Of a DNA stretch of 15,696 nucleotides, positions 8,601-14,518 are shown piece by piece (positions within the stretch are counted from its first letter, which is position 1; every line of letters begins with the position of its first letter). This DNA comes from CAMCQY01 sp044370415 (GTDB lineage: Bacteria; Planctomycetota; Planctomycetia; Pirellulales; UBA1268). Both the position numbers and the translations under genes were made by a program. The stretch spans positions 1 to 15,696 of the forward strand of contig JBILVO010000097.1 of the NCBI GenBank assembly GCA_044370415.1, written 5' to 3'. The notes below the pieces were generated by a model that saw nothing but the letters and a program-made list of their open reading frames with translations, was not told where the DNA came from and searched no databases.

Positions 8601-11045
8601 GAAGATCACGAGCGTGTCGTCGGCGTGGCCCGTGCGATCGAGCGCCGCGAGCACGCTCCCCACAGACGCGTCGATCTCCGCGAGCACGTCGCCGTAGACG
8701 CCGCCCGGCGCCGTGCCGCGGAAGGCGGCGCTGCGAAAGAGCGGCACGTGCGGCATCGAGTGCGCGAGGTAGAGGAAAAACGGCCGGCCGTCGGCGGCTT
8801 TTCCGGCCTGCTCCACGAACGACACGGCTCGCTCGGTGTACCGGGCCGTGAGCGTCTCCTGATCTTCGGCCGTGACGTCTGGATCGACGACACGGTCGTT
8901 CTCCACGAGCGGCAGCGGCGGATACGACACCGGCTTGGCCTCGGGGTGGTGCGGCCACATGTCGTTGGAATAGGGCAGGCCGAAGTATTCGTCGAAGCCG
9001 TGCCGCATGGGCAGAAACTGCGGATGATGCCCGAGGTGCCACTTGCCGACGCAGGCGGTGCGGTAGCCGCGGCCGCGCAGGAACTCAGCGAGCGTCGTCT
9101 CCGCGGCGGCCAGGCCGTGATTGCTCTTGGGACCCAGGGCGCCGTGGATGCCCAGCCGGTTCGGGTAGCAGCCGGTGAGCAGCGCCGTCCGCGACGCCGA
9201 GCAGACCGCCTGCGCCACGTGAAAGTCGGTGAACCGCACCCCATCGCGGGCGAGTGCATCGATCTGCGGCGTGGCCGCAGCCCGGCCGCCGTAACAGCCG
9301 GGATCGCCGTAGCCCAGGTCGTCGCAGAAGACGATCACGACGTTGGGGGACTTCGATGGGCCCTGCCGCTGCGACTGCGTCTGGCTCGCGGCCTTCCGCT
9401 CGCGGCGGTGTTCCCGAGGGTTTTTGGCCGCTTCGTCCGAGTCTGCGTCACCGGCAAGCGTGCGGCACTCCGCGGCGATCCGGTTCCATTCGGCCTCGAG
9501 CGCGGCGACCCGCTCGGGCTGCGACGCGGCGAGGCTCGTCGTCTCGGCACGATCCTTCGAGAGGTCATACAGCTCCCACGGTGCACCCTTCGCCGCGACG
9601 AGCTTCCAATCGCCCACGCGGACCGCACGATGCCCCTCGTGGCACCACCAGAGCGATTCGTGGGCCGGCGGCGCGGAAGGATCGCGAAGCGCCCGGGCAA
9701 AACTCCGCCCGTGCATCGGCGGCACGGCCGCCCCGGCATGCTCCTGCAGCGGCGACACGCCGGCGACATCGAGCACGGTGGCCGCCACGTCGACCAGGTG
9801 CACCGGCTGCGTCCGCAGCGCGCCGGTCGACGCAAAACCCTTCGGCCAGTGGACGATCCAGGGCGTGGCGATGCCCCCCTCGTGCACCCAGGTCTTGTGC
9901 CGGCGAAACGGCGTGTTCGCGCAGCTCGACCAGCCCGGCCCCAGGCACAGATAGGTGCCCGAGGAGCCCAGCGGCAGCGCGGGATCGTGCCCCTTGCCGC
10001 GGACCATGATCTCGGCCGACGCGCCGTTGTCGCTGGCGAAGAGGATGAGCGTGTTCTCGAACTGGCCAATCGCCTCGAGCTCGGCGACGATCCTGCCGAC
10101 GGCCTGGTCCATGGAGTCGATCATCGCAGCGTGGATCGCCATCTTCGTGGCCTGGAACGCCCGCTGCGCGTCGGTCAGCTCGGCCCAGGGCAGCGGCCGG
10201 TCGGCCTCGCCAACACCCAGCCGCGCGAGCGTCTCGGCATTCGGCTGGTAGGGCGGGCCGACGTCCCGCTCCAGCGCCGCCAGCGGACCGGGCACGAGCC
10301 CCAGCGACCGGACGCGCTCGTGCCGCGTGCGCTGCACCGCGTTCCAGCCGGCCAGGTACCGCGCGCGGTACTTCGCCACGAGCTCCTGCGGCGCCTGCAG
10401 CGGGAAGTGCGGCGCCGTGAAGGCGACATACTGGAAAAACGGCCGGTCCGCGTGGGCCGCCGCATGATCTTTGAGGCATGCGACCGCGTGGTCCCCGACG
10501 GCGGTCGTGACGTAGAAATCCTTCTTGCCTGCGATCGGCGCGCCGTCGACCGTGATCCCGTCGGGGTCGAAGTAGTCATTCTGCCCGCCCTCGATCTGCA
10601 GCGAGCGGTCAAACCCCTGCCGCAGCGGCTCGCCGTCGACGTGCCACTTGCCGGAGTGGTAGCTGCGGTAGCCCGCGGTGCTGAGCAACTCCGGCAGGAG
10701 CCGCGCCCAGCCAGGCCGCTCCCCCTTGCCTCCCCCCTTGGCCCCGGGCAGGGCGTCGCGCCGGATCGCCTGCGGGTAGTAGCCGGTGAGCAGCGCCGCC
10801 CGCGAGGGCCAGCAGCGGGCGGTGTTGTAGCCCTGCGTGAACCGCAGGCCGCCGCGGGCCAGCCGGTCCAGGTGCGGCGTGTCGATCTCGCCGCCATAGG
10901 CGCCGAGATCGGAGTAGCCCAGGTCGTCAGCGAGGATCACGAGCACGTTGGGCCGCGCGGCGGCCGGAGCCGCGGCCGTCGGCGCAGCCAGTCCGGCCGT
11001 GATGAGGCACGCGAGCAGCGTCATGTGTCGGCACGTCGTTGTCAT
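5631..11045 (-). CDS. Giant tri-sulfatase/esterase fusion protein
   Basis: This 1804-aa protein (roughly 190 kDa) has one N-terminal signal peptide (~1-30) followed by four modules. Sulfatase 1 (~31-540): D40-D41, C78-W-P-S-R82, G-K-W-H 132-135, S-D-N-G 338-341. Sulfatase 2 (~565-1015): D575-D576, C615-S-A-S-R619, G-K-W-H 667-670, S-D-N-G 817-820; its LPYSNDMWPH segment resembles arylsulfatase A/GALNS-type enzymes. Sulfatase 3 (~1057-1515): D1067-D1068, C1106-S-P-T-R1110, G-K-W-H 1156-1159, T-D-N-G 1317-1320. Alpha/beta-hydrolase (~1516-1804): oxyanion motif HGGGW (1553-1557) and nucleophile motif G-G-S1634-A-G; D1755 and H1789 are plausible remaining triad members (inferred). All four active sites look intact. 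It would remove sulfate at three kinds of position and probably an acyl group, outside the cytoplasm. The ATG overlaps the upstream lipoprotein stop (ATGA), with AGGGA (11054-11058) 8 nt upstream. An ATG at codon 8 lacks a comparable site. Confidence 0.92.
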   Translation of the reverse strand: MTTTCRHMTLLACLITAGLAAPTAAAPAAARPNVLVILADDLGYSDLGAYGGEIDTPHLDRLARGGLRFTQGYNTARCWPSRAALLTGYYPQAIRRDALPGAKGGGKGERPGWARLLPELLSTAGYRSYHSGKWHVDGEPLRQGFDRSLQIEGGQNDYFDPDGITVDGAPIAGKKDFYVTTAVGDHAVACLKDHAAAHADRPFFQYVAFTAPHFPLQAPQELVAKYRARYLAGWNAVQRTRHERVRSLGLVPGPLAALERDVGPPYQPNAETLARLGVGEADRPLPWAELTDAQRAFQATKMAIHAAMIDSMDQAVGRIVAELEAIGQFENTLILFASDNGASAEIMVRGKGHDPALPLGSSGTYLCLGPGWSSCANTPFRRHKTWVHEGGIATPWIVHWPKGFASTGALRTQPVHLVDVAATVLDVAGVSPLQEHAGAAVPPMHGRSFARALRDPSAPPAHESLWWCHEGHRAVRVGDWKLVAAKGAPWELYDLSKDRAETTSLAASQPERVAALEAEWNRIAAECRTLAGDADSDEAAKNPREHRRERKAASQTQSQRQGPSKSPNVVIVFCDDLGYGDPGCYGGRAAATPQIDALARDGVRFTDFHVAQAVCSASRTALLTGCYPNRLGIHGALGPKSNHGLAAAETTLAEFLRGRGYRTACVGKWHLGHHPQFLPMRHGFDEYFGLPYSNDMWPHHPEAKPVSYPPLPLVENDRVVDPDVTAEDQETLTARYTERAVSFVEQAGKAADGRPFFLYLAHSMPHVPLFRSAAFRGTAPGGVYGDVLAEIDASVGSVLAALDRTGHADDTLVIFTSDNGPWLSYGDHAGSAGGLREGKGTTFEGGHRVPCVARLPGRIPAGTVCDAPLMTIDILPTVAGLTGPPLPTDTEGFCTVNGKRIDGHDRWPLFLGHTPSADATPAVYSFWFGDNELQAVREGRWKLFLPHTARALEDRAPGSGGTPAGYEPLKVRRELYDLAADAGEKLDVAAQHPEIVARLEALAERSRAELGDRLTGRTGTGVRPADTVTAVPEKPAAEQAAAGSVSAAAAGAAAPRRRPNIIYVMTDDQGYGDIAAHGNPVLKTPHLDRLHRESVRLTEFHASPTCSPTRSALMTGRHEFRSGITHTILERERLVLTATTLPQVLKASGYTTGIFGKWHLGDEDEYQPGRRGFDRVFIHGAGGIGQTYPGSCGDAPGNSYFNPVIRSDGKFVATRGYCTDVFFKEAIDWIEARHKAGEPFFCYVTPNAPHGPLDCPPGSDAAPLARLEAAGLGPPNKRADIAKFYGMIENIDTNMGKLLRKLDDLDIADDTLLVFTTDNGTATGQSVFNDGMRGAKGSPWRGGTRVPSFWRWQGGLPAGVDVPAVTAHIDVFPTLCELAGATVPADVAAKVEGRSLVPLLRDKAAAWPDRPLFTHVGRWDRGQAAESAYRNCRIREGKWSLVNVKNAAAAWELYDVAVDPGEKSDVAQQHPDLVAKLAGAYDRWWRSVQPDLVNENLDGPAENPFATAYWQQMGGKPTAIDVSYGPHPKQKLHFWKSPKASAEMPAPLLFFIHGGGWQGGDRFSGLSGMLPKMLESGVSVASVEYRFISEALAEKIDPPVDAPLSDAARALQTVRSRAAEWQFDPRRVAASGGSAGACSSLWLAFHDDMAEPASPDPVARESTRLLAAAVTGAQTTLDPAQMKEWTPNSRYGGHAFGFMPSPEQRDTQFAAFLDARDRLLPVINRYSPYALVTADDPPVYLFYGTPPALGQEEKDPTHTANFGVKLKERLDQAGVACELVYPGAPDVKHATVAEYMLNVLAPGQ
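5634..6500 (-). other. Alpha/beta-hydrolase (carboxylesterase-like) module of the giant fusion
   Basis: This covers residues 1516-1804, which form a complete hydrolase resembling bacterial carbohydrate or ferulate-type esterases and lipases that begin with a D-V-x-Y-G-P-H strand (here IDVSYGPHPKQKL). The HGGGW oxyanion loop, the GGSAG nucleophile elbow and a late histidine (H1789) are visible. A role in removing acetyl or other acyl groups from the same polysaccharide is inferred from the fusion to sulfatases; no residue shows the acyl specificity. Confidence 0.8.
7875..8000 (-). other. Ala-rich linker between sulfatase modules 2 and 3 of the giant fusion
   Basis: This encodes residues 1016-1057: a charged start, then an Ala/Gly/Ser-rich stretch (about 1038-1054) ending in PRRRPN, just before the first strand of module 3. 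Free sulfatases in this cluster have a similar Ala-rich run before (R)RPN at the signal-peptide cleavage region, so this linker may be a decayed signal peptide. It is too poor in bulky hydrophobic residues to act as a membrane segment now. Confidence 0.6.
9354..9425 (-). other. Basic linker between sulfatase modules 1 and 2 of the giant fusion
   Basis: This encodes residues 541-564, rich in Arg, Lys, Gln and Ser (contains RERKAASQTQSQRQ). It closely resembles the free C-terminal tail of the single-domain sulfatase (RERKPAKQSQPRRK), in residue order and partly at DNA level (both contain GCTGCGACTGC on the plus strand). This suggests that the linker was once a C-terminus. It may also bind anionic polysaccharide; both readings are inference. 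Confidence 0.6.
11042..11045 (-). promoter_or_regulatory. ATGA stop/start overlap (lipoprotein to giant fusion)
   Basis: The lipoprotein TGA (11042-11044) and the ATG of the giant sulfatase/esterase (11043-11045) overlap in ATGA. AGGGA at 11054-11058 sits inside the lipoprotein coding end. Coupled translation would tie expression of the fusion enzyme to the lipoprotein. Confidence 0.8.
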
Positions 11046-11815
11046 GTCCCGTTTCCCTCGGCTGGCGTGAACTTCTTCGGCCGGTCGGCCGGATTGACGA
11101 GATGAAAGGCCTCGAGCACCTGCTGCACGTGCGGTTCGGTCGATGCCCGCATGCGATGGACCGTGATTGCCATGTCCTCTGGCGTGGCCGCGTCGGGATC
11201 CGCGGCGATCAATCGTCTCAGCTCCGCCGGCGGATACGCCGCTGCCACGGCGGTACGATCGTCCGGGGTGCGGGCCTCGGCGAGCTTGCCGAGCATGGCC
11301 CCGGGCACGACACCCGACAGTCGGCAGGATTCAGGCGACAACGCTTCCAGCTCGAAGGTGGGAAACCCGTCAGCGGGAGCCGCGGCGAACTGCGGGTCTC
11401 GCGGTGCGGCGATCTCGATGCGACGGCAGACGAGATACCGCCGACCGGCAAGTGGCACGAGCCACGCCCGCCACTGGGACAATCCGCCGAGTCGCCCCTC
11501 GGCCATCGGCACGAGCCGACCGTCATCCGAAGCATAGTACGTGAGCGACGTGATCTGGTACGACCGGTCGTCCAGCGCGGCGAGGAGGTAGGTCGACTGC
11601 CGCGTGCCCGGACCGTACTCCACGCCGTCGACCATGCATTGCTCGAGCCGGTCGCCGCGGGCGAGCCACGTTCCCAGGAGCGCCCGGTCCACGCTGCCGG
11701 GCTGCGGTTCGTCAAGGGCTGATGGCAGACAGCCGGTTGCAGCGAGCACAACGGCACAGGCCGCGCCACGCGCGGTCACCGAGCCGACGTACCGCCCAAA
11801 CCAGGAGGCGATCAC
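11042..11815 (-). CDS. Probable lipoprotein of unknown function, translationally coupled inside the sulfatase cluster
   Basis: I do not recognise a family for this 257-aa protein. The N-terminus has a basic region (R8, R17), a hydrophobic stretch AACAVVLAATG and Cys29, giving a loose lipobox (A-A-T-G-C29), so it is probably a membrane-anchored lipoprotein. The -3 position is Ala rather than the preferred Leu, so simple secretion is possible. Residues ~45-160 look beta-rich, starting with LLGTWLARGD, somewhat like small lipocalin-type or Gly-x-Trp barrels; the rest is helical. Four further Cys occur (60, 130, 164 and, within the signal, 20). The GTG start at 11815 overlaps the preceding sulfatase stop (GTGA), with AGAGGAG (11824-11830) 8 nt upstream. 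Its TGA overlaps the ATG of the giant sulfatase gene. A longer open frame to 13294 exists, but its upstream part is the wrong frame of the sulfatase. Confidence 0.8.
   Translation of the reverse strand: MIASWFGRYVGSVTARGAACAVVLAATGCLPSALDEPQPGSVDRALLGTWLARGDRLEQCMVDGVEYGPGTRQSTYLLAALDDRSYQITSLTYYASDDGRLVPMAEGRLGGLSQWRAWLVPLAGRRYLVCRRIEIAAPRDPQFAAAPADGFPTFELEALSPESCRLSGVVPGAMLGKLAEARTPDDRTAVAAAYPPAELRRLIAADPDAATPEDMAITVHRMRASTEPHVQQVLEAFHLVNPADRPKKFTPAEGNGT
11812..11815 (-). promoter_or_regulatory. GTGA stop/start overlap (sulfatase to lipoprotein)
   Basis: The sulfatase TGA (11812-11814) and the lipoprotein GTG (11813-11815) overlap in GTGA, with AGAGGAG inside the sulfatase coding end at 11824-11830. 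This arrangement typically gives translational coupling by re-initiation. Confidence 0.8.
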
Positions 11816-13257
11816 GGCAGTAGCTCCTCTGGGCTTCGGTGTCGCCTGATCTCGGCGTCGAGCCGCTGCACTGTGGCCGCGTGCTCCGGCCGGTCGGCGA
11901 GGTTGTCGAGCTCCCGCGGGTCGGTCTCGTGATCGTAGAGCTGTCGGCCGCCGGCGCCGCCGTTCCACACCGTGTACCGCCACTGTCCGCTCCGCATGCT
12001 CACGCCGCTGACCTTCGCGAACTGCACCTCCGTGAACGCCGGTCGGTCGGAAAAGTTTCGGGCCGCCGCCGTATCGCCGCGGACGAGCGCCGCCAGGCTG
12101 CGGCCGTCGCCGCCGGCCGGCACGGGCACCCCCGCGAGGTCGCAGACCGTCGGCATCACGTCGACGAGTTCCACAGTATGTTCCGGCGCGACGCCGGCGC
12201 GGCCGCCCGGGGAGGCGATCACCAGCGGGACGCGAGCGCTCTCCTCGAAGAGGCTCCGCTTCTGCCAGAGGCCGTGCTCGCCCAGGTGGTAGCCGTGGTC
12301 GCTCGTGAAGACGACGATCGTGTCGTCGCGGAGCCTGAGCCGGTCGAGGGCGTCGAGGACGATGCCGACCTGCGCGTCGACGAACGACACGCCGGCCCGG
12401 TAGGCCTGCAGGGCCTCGCGGCCGAGGTCGCCCACGAGCCGCACCTGCTCCTTGGAGCGGCTGGCGACCGCCGCGGGGGGCACGCGGGCGTCGTGGTCGG
12501 CCGGCACCACCGGCAGCGTGACGGTGTCCCGCGGGTGTTCGTCGAACCACTGCTTTGGCGCGACATAGGGCGTGTGCGGCCGGTAGAACCCGACCGCCAG
12601 GAAAAACGGCGTCTTGTCTCGGGCGTAGTCCTCGAGCAGCTCGACCGCCCGTGCCGCCGAGAGGCCGTCGGTCTGCTCGGCGTCGGTGCCGTCGGCCGCC
12701 AGCCAGCTCACCGTGCCGCCGAACTTCCCCGGCAGGAGCGAGAAGATGAGCGGCTCGTCGAAGACGTCGCGGCCCTTGGGATTCGTCACGGCGTCCCAGC
12801 TCGGCGGGTCGTCGAGGCCGCTGGTGCCGATGCTCGCCGGCACGCTGTAGTGGTAGAGCTTGCCGATCCGCTCCGTCCGCCAGCCGGCCTGCCTGAACGC
12901 CTGCGGCAGCGTGACCACGTTCGGGTCGACGTCGCGGAAGTGCTTGACGTTGTCGCGGACGGTCGTGCGGGCGGGACGGCGGCCGGAGAGCAGGCTCGCG
13001 CGGCTGGGATTGCAGAGCGGAAATTGGCAGTAAGCCCGCTCGAAACGCACGCCCCGCGCCGCCAGCCGGTCGATGTGCGGCGTCTTGGCCGTGGCGTCGC
13101 CATAGCAGGCAAGCGCACAGCACAGGTCGTCGCACATCACGAAGAGCACGTTCGGTTGCCGCGGTGCGGCCTCGGCCCCCGGCGCGACTCCCGGCGCGGC
13201 CCCCGTCGCCACCCAGGCCGCCACGGCCAGCACGGCGATCACGATCGGCCCACGCAT
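11812..13257 (-). CDS. Secreted iduronate-2-sulfatase-like sulfatase
   Basis: This 481-aa type I sulfatase resembles the iduronate-2-sulfatase branch. Motifs after a signal peptide (~1-30): D43-D44, formylglycine motif C82-N-P-S-R86 in the context FPLCNPSRASLLSGRRP, K133 and H136 (GKLYH), and S-D-H-G (319-322) followed by YHLGEHGLWQKRSLFEESAR. That last string and CNPSR are typical of the iduronate-2-sulfatase group. Relatives act on sulfated uronic acids, but many bacterial members have other substrates, so the target is not proven. The ATG at 13257 is chosen because GGAAGGGA (13265-13272) lies 7 nt upstream. An ATG at 13263 is too close to that site, and a GTG at 13290 would put charged residues before the signal peptide. 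The stop overlaps the next gene's GTG. Confidence 0.92.
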   Translation of the reverse strand: MRGPIVIAVLAVAAWVATGAAPGVAPGAEAAPRQPNVLFVMCDDLCCALACYGDATAKTPHIDRLAARGVRFERAYCQFPLCNPSRASLLSGRRPARTTVRDNVKHFRDVDPNVVTLPQAFRQAGWRTERIGKLYHYSVPASIGTSGLDDPPSWDAVTNPKGRDVFDEPLIFSLLPGKFGGTVSWLAADGTDAEQTDGLSAARAVELLEDYARDKTPFFLAVGFYRPHTPYVAPKQWFDEHPRDTVTLPVVPADHDARVPPAAVASRSKEQVRLVGDLGREALQAYRAGVSFVDAQVGIVLDALDRLRLRDDTIVVFTSDHGYHLGEHGLWQKRSLFEESARVPLVIASPGGRAGVAPEHTVELVDVMPTVCDLAGVPVPAGGDGRSLAALVRGDTAAARNFSDRPAFTEVQFAKVSGVSMRSGQWRYTVWNGGAGGRQLYDHETDPRELDNLADRPEHAATVQRLDAEIRRHRSPEELLP

Positions 13258-13329
13258 CGGCATTTCCCTTCCGCGCTTTTCGCGCTCCACACACCGCGGC
13301 CGGCCGGAGACTCCCCGTCCGCCCGATCA

Positions 13330-13349
13330 GGGCGGCGTCCCCGCCGCCC
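13330..13349 (-). other. Perfect hairpin just after the thuA-like gene
   Basis: The inverted repeat GGGCGGCG / CGCCGCCC (8-bp GC-only stem, 4-nt loop) begins six bases after the TGA of the ThuA-like gene. No U-run follows on the transcribed strand, so it is not a textbook intrinsic terminator. A 9-bp direct repeat (CCCGTCCGC on the plus strand, 13314-13322 and 13347-13355) lies around it. It may stabilise the 3' end of an upstream mRNA segment or partly attenuate transcription into the sulfatase genes; the role is inferred. Confidence 0.5.
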
Positions 13350-13355
13350 GTCCGC

Positions 13356-14516
13356 TCACGGCTTTTGGATCTCGGCGATCACCTTGGCGTAGACCGGACC
13401 GCGGGCTTCCGCTGCCAGTTCCCGTAGCTCGAGAAGCAGCGGCCGCAGCGATTCGGCCCACTGCGGATCGCGGGCGATTTTCCCGTCGGCCTTCGCCCGC
13501 AGGTCGTCGGCGTTTTTGCCCGTGGGGGCGGCCGCGGCCGCGATCACGCTGCGAAGATACTCGGCCGCCTGCACGCCGGCATTCGGCTGAGCCGGCGCGT
13601 CGAATCGCCCCAACGCCCAGGCCATCCCCTCCTGCATGTGCTTTTGGAACATCGGCTCCTTCCAGGTCGCCTCGTTGTGGCCGAAGTTCGTGTAGAAGAC
13701 GCGGCCCTTGCCGTAGTCGCGGACCCAGGAGACGGGCACGTGCCAGGGCTCCTGCGGCCAGCTGGCCTGCATGTCGAGGCTCACGAGCACGCGGAGGTTC
13801 TCCGGCTTGTACCGCGGGTCGTACTGGTAGATCTCGTCCTGCCAGCGAAACCGTTCGGGCAGCATCGCGGCGATCCGATGGCCCGTCTCGTGGACCACGA
13901 AGGCGTGCTGGCCGCCGCCGTTCCACGGATGACCGGCGAAGTGGCCGCCAACCATCTCGCAGTAGGCGTCGGAGCTCTTGAGCGTGTCGGTGGCGGCATG
14001 GAAGCCGATGAACGCCTTGCCCGACTTGATCCAGCCAAGGAAGGCGGCCAGGTCGGGGATCGGCAGCTCGCCGGTCGTGCTCGCGAAGATGACGCCGTCG
14101 AAATTCGCGAGCGACTCCGGGGCGAAGGCCTTCGCAAACTGCTCCTTGAGCCCCGCCTGCCAGCCGACGTCGGCAACACGAAATTTCTCCTGCTCGGCCC
14201 TGAACGCCTCCTCCTGCTTCTTCCAGTCGTCGTCGCTGGTGCCGGCGGCCCGCTTCGGGGCCTGCGGCTGCGGCGCCCGGCCGGGGGGCATCCGCAGATA
14301 GTCGAGGTGGTAGAGGCTGCTCGAGCGGCCGAGCTCTTCGAGCACAGCCTCGGCCGTGCCGATCGAGGCGTGGCGAAAGCCGGCTGTCACCGTCACCACG
14401 AGGAGCCGGGCGGGCTTCGCGGCGTCGGCAGCCTGAGCCCAGCCAGACGCTGTCACCACCACGACCGCAGCCGCCAGCGAAACGATCGACACCGTCTTCT
14501 TCACCACAAGCAGCAT
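13356..14516 (-). CDS. Secreted ThuA-like protein
   Basis: This 386-aa protein has a signal peptide (~1-30, VSIVSLAAAVVVVTASGWAQA) and a ThuA-like (class I glutamine amidotransferase-like) fold over ~37-305. Visible family signatures are G-F-R-H (46-49), GFHAATDT (171-178), GGHFAGHPW (190-198), DEIYQY (227-232) and NFGHNEATW (277-285). The last ~80 residues form a helical, Ala/Arg/Leu-rich tail beyond the domain. ThuA-like proteins are linked to disaccharide or keto-sugar metabolism in other bacteria and are common in planctomycetes, but no reaction can be assigned here. A second insertion (~77-115, Lys/Glu/Gln-rich) is probably a surface loop. The ATG shares its A with the stop of the upstream propeller gene (TGATG) and has GGAG (14524-14527) 7 nt upstream, so translation is probably coupled. 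Confidence 0.88.
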   Translation of the reverse strand: MLLVVKKTVSIVSLAAAVVVVTASGWAQAADAAKPARLLVVTVTAGFRHASIGTAEAVLEELGRSSSLYHLDYLRMPPGRAPQPQAPKRAAGTSDDDWKKQEEAFRAEQEKFRVADVGWQAGLKEQFAKAFAPESLANFDGVIFASTTGELPIPDLAAFLGWIKSGKAFIGFHAATDTLKSSDAYCEMVGGHFAGHPWNGGGQHAFVVHETGHRIAAMLPERFRWQDEIYQYDPRYKPENLRVLVSLDMQASWPQEPWHVPVSWVRDYGKGRVFYTNFGHNEATWKEPMFQKHMQEGMAWALGRFDAPAQPNAGVQAAEYLRSVIAAAAAPTGKNADDLRAKADGKIARDPQWAESLRPLLLELRELAAEARGPVYAKVIAEIQKP

Positions 14517-14518
14517 CA
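14514..14518 (-). promoter_or_regulatory. TGATG stop/start overlap (propeller to ThuA-like)
   Basis: The propeller TGA (14516-14518) and the ThuA-like ATG (14514-14516) share one base, giving TGATG, with GGAG at 14524-14527. This supports co-transcription and coupled translation of the two genes. Confidence 0.75.

Noticed and set aside
5631..11045. The possibility that the giant frame is several genes wrongly joined by a sequencing error
   Set aside because: The frame is continuous across both linkers, which have plausible linker composition, and there are no ribosome binding sites with signal peptides in front of modules 2 and 3. Error cannot be excluded without raw reads.
7296..11105. A 1269-codon open frame on the plus strand opposite the giant fusion gene
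   Set aside because: It is an antisense shadow produced by GC-biased third positions. Its translation is Arg/Val/Glu-biased with no recognisable domain, while the minus strand encodes intact motifs throughout.
11042..13294. A 750-codon minus-strand frame reading through the sulfatase into the lipoprotein
   Set aside because: Its first ~490 codons are an out-of-frame, Arg-rich reading of the sulfatase gene. Only the part after the GTG at 11815 has a signal sequence and normal composition.
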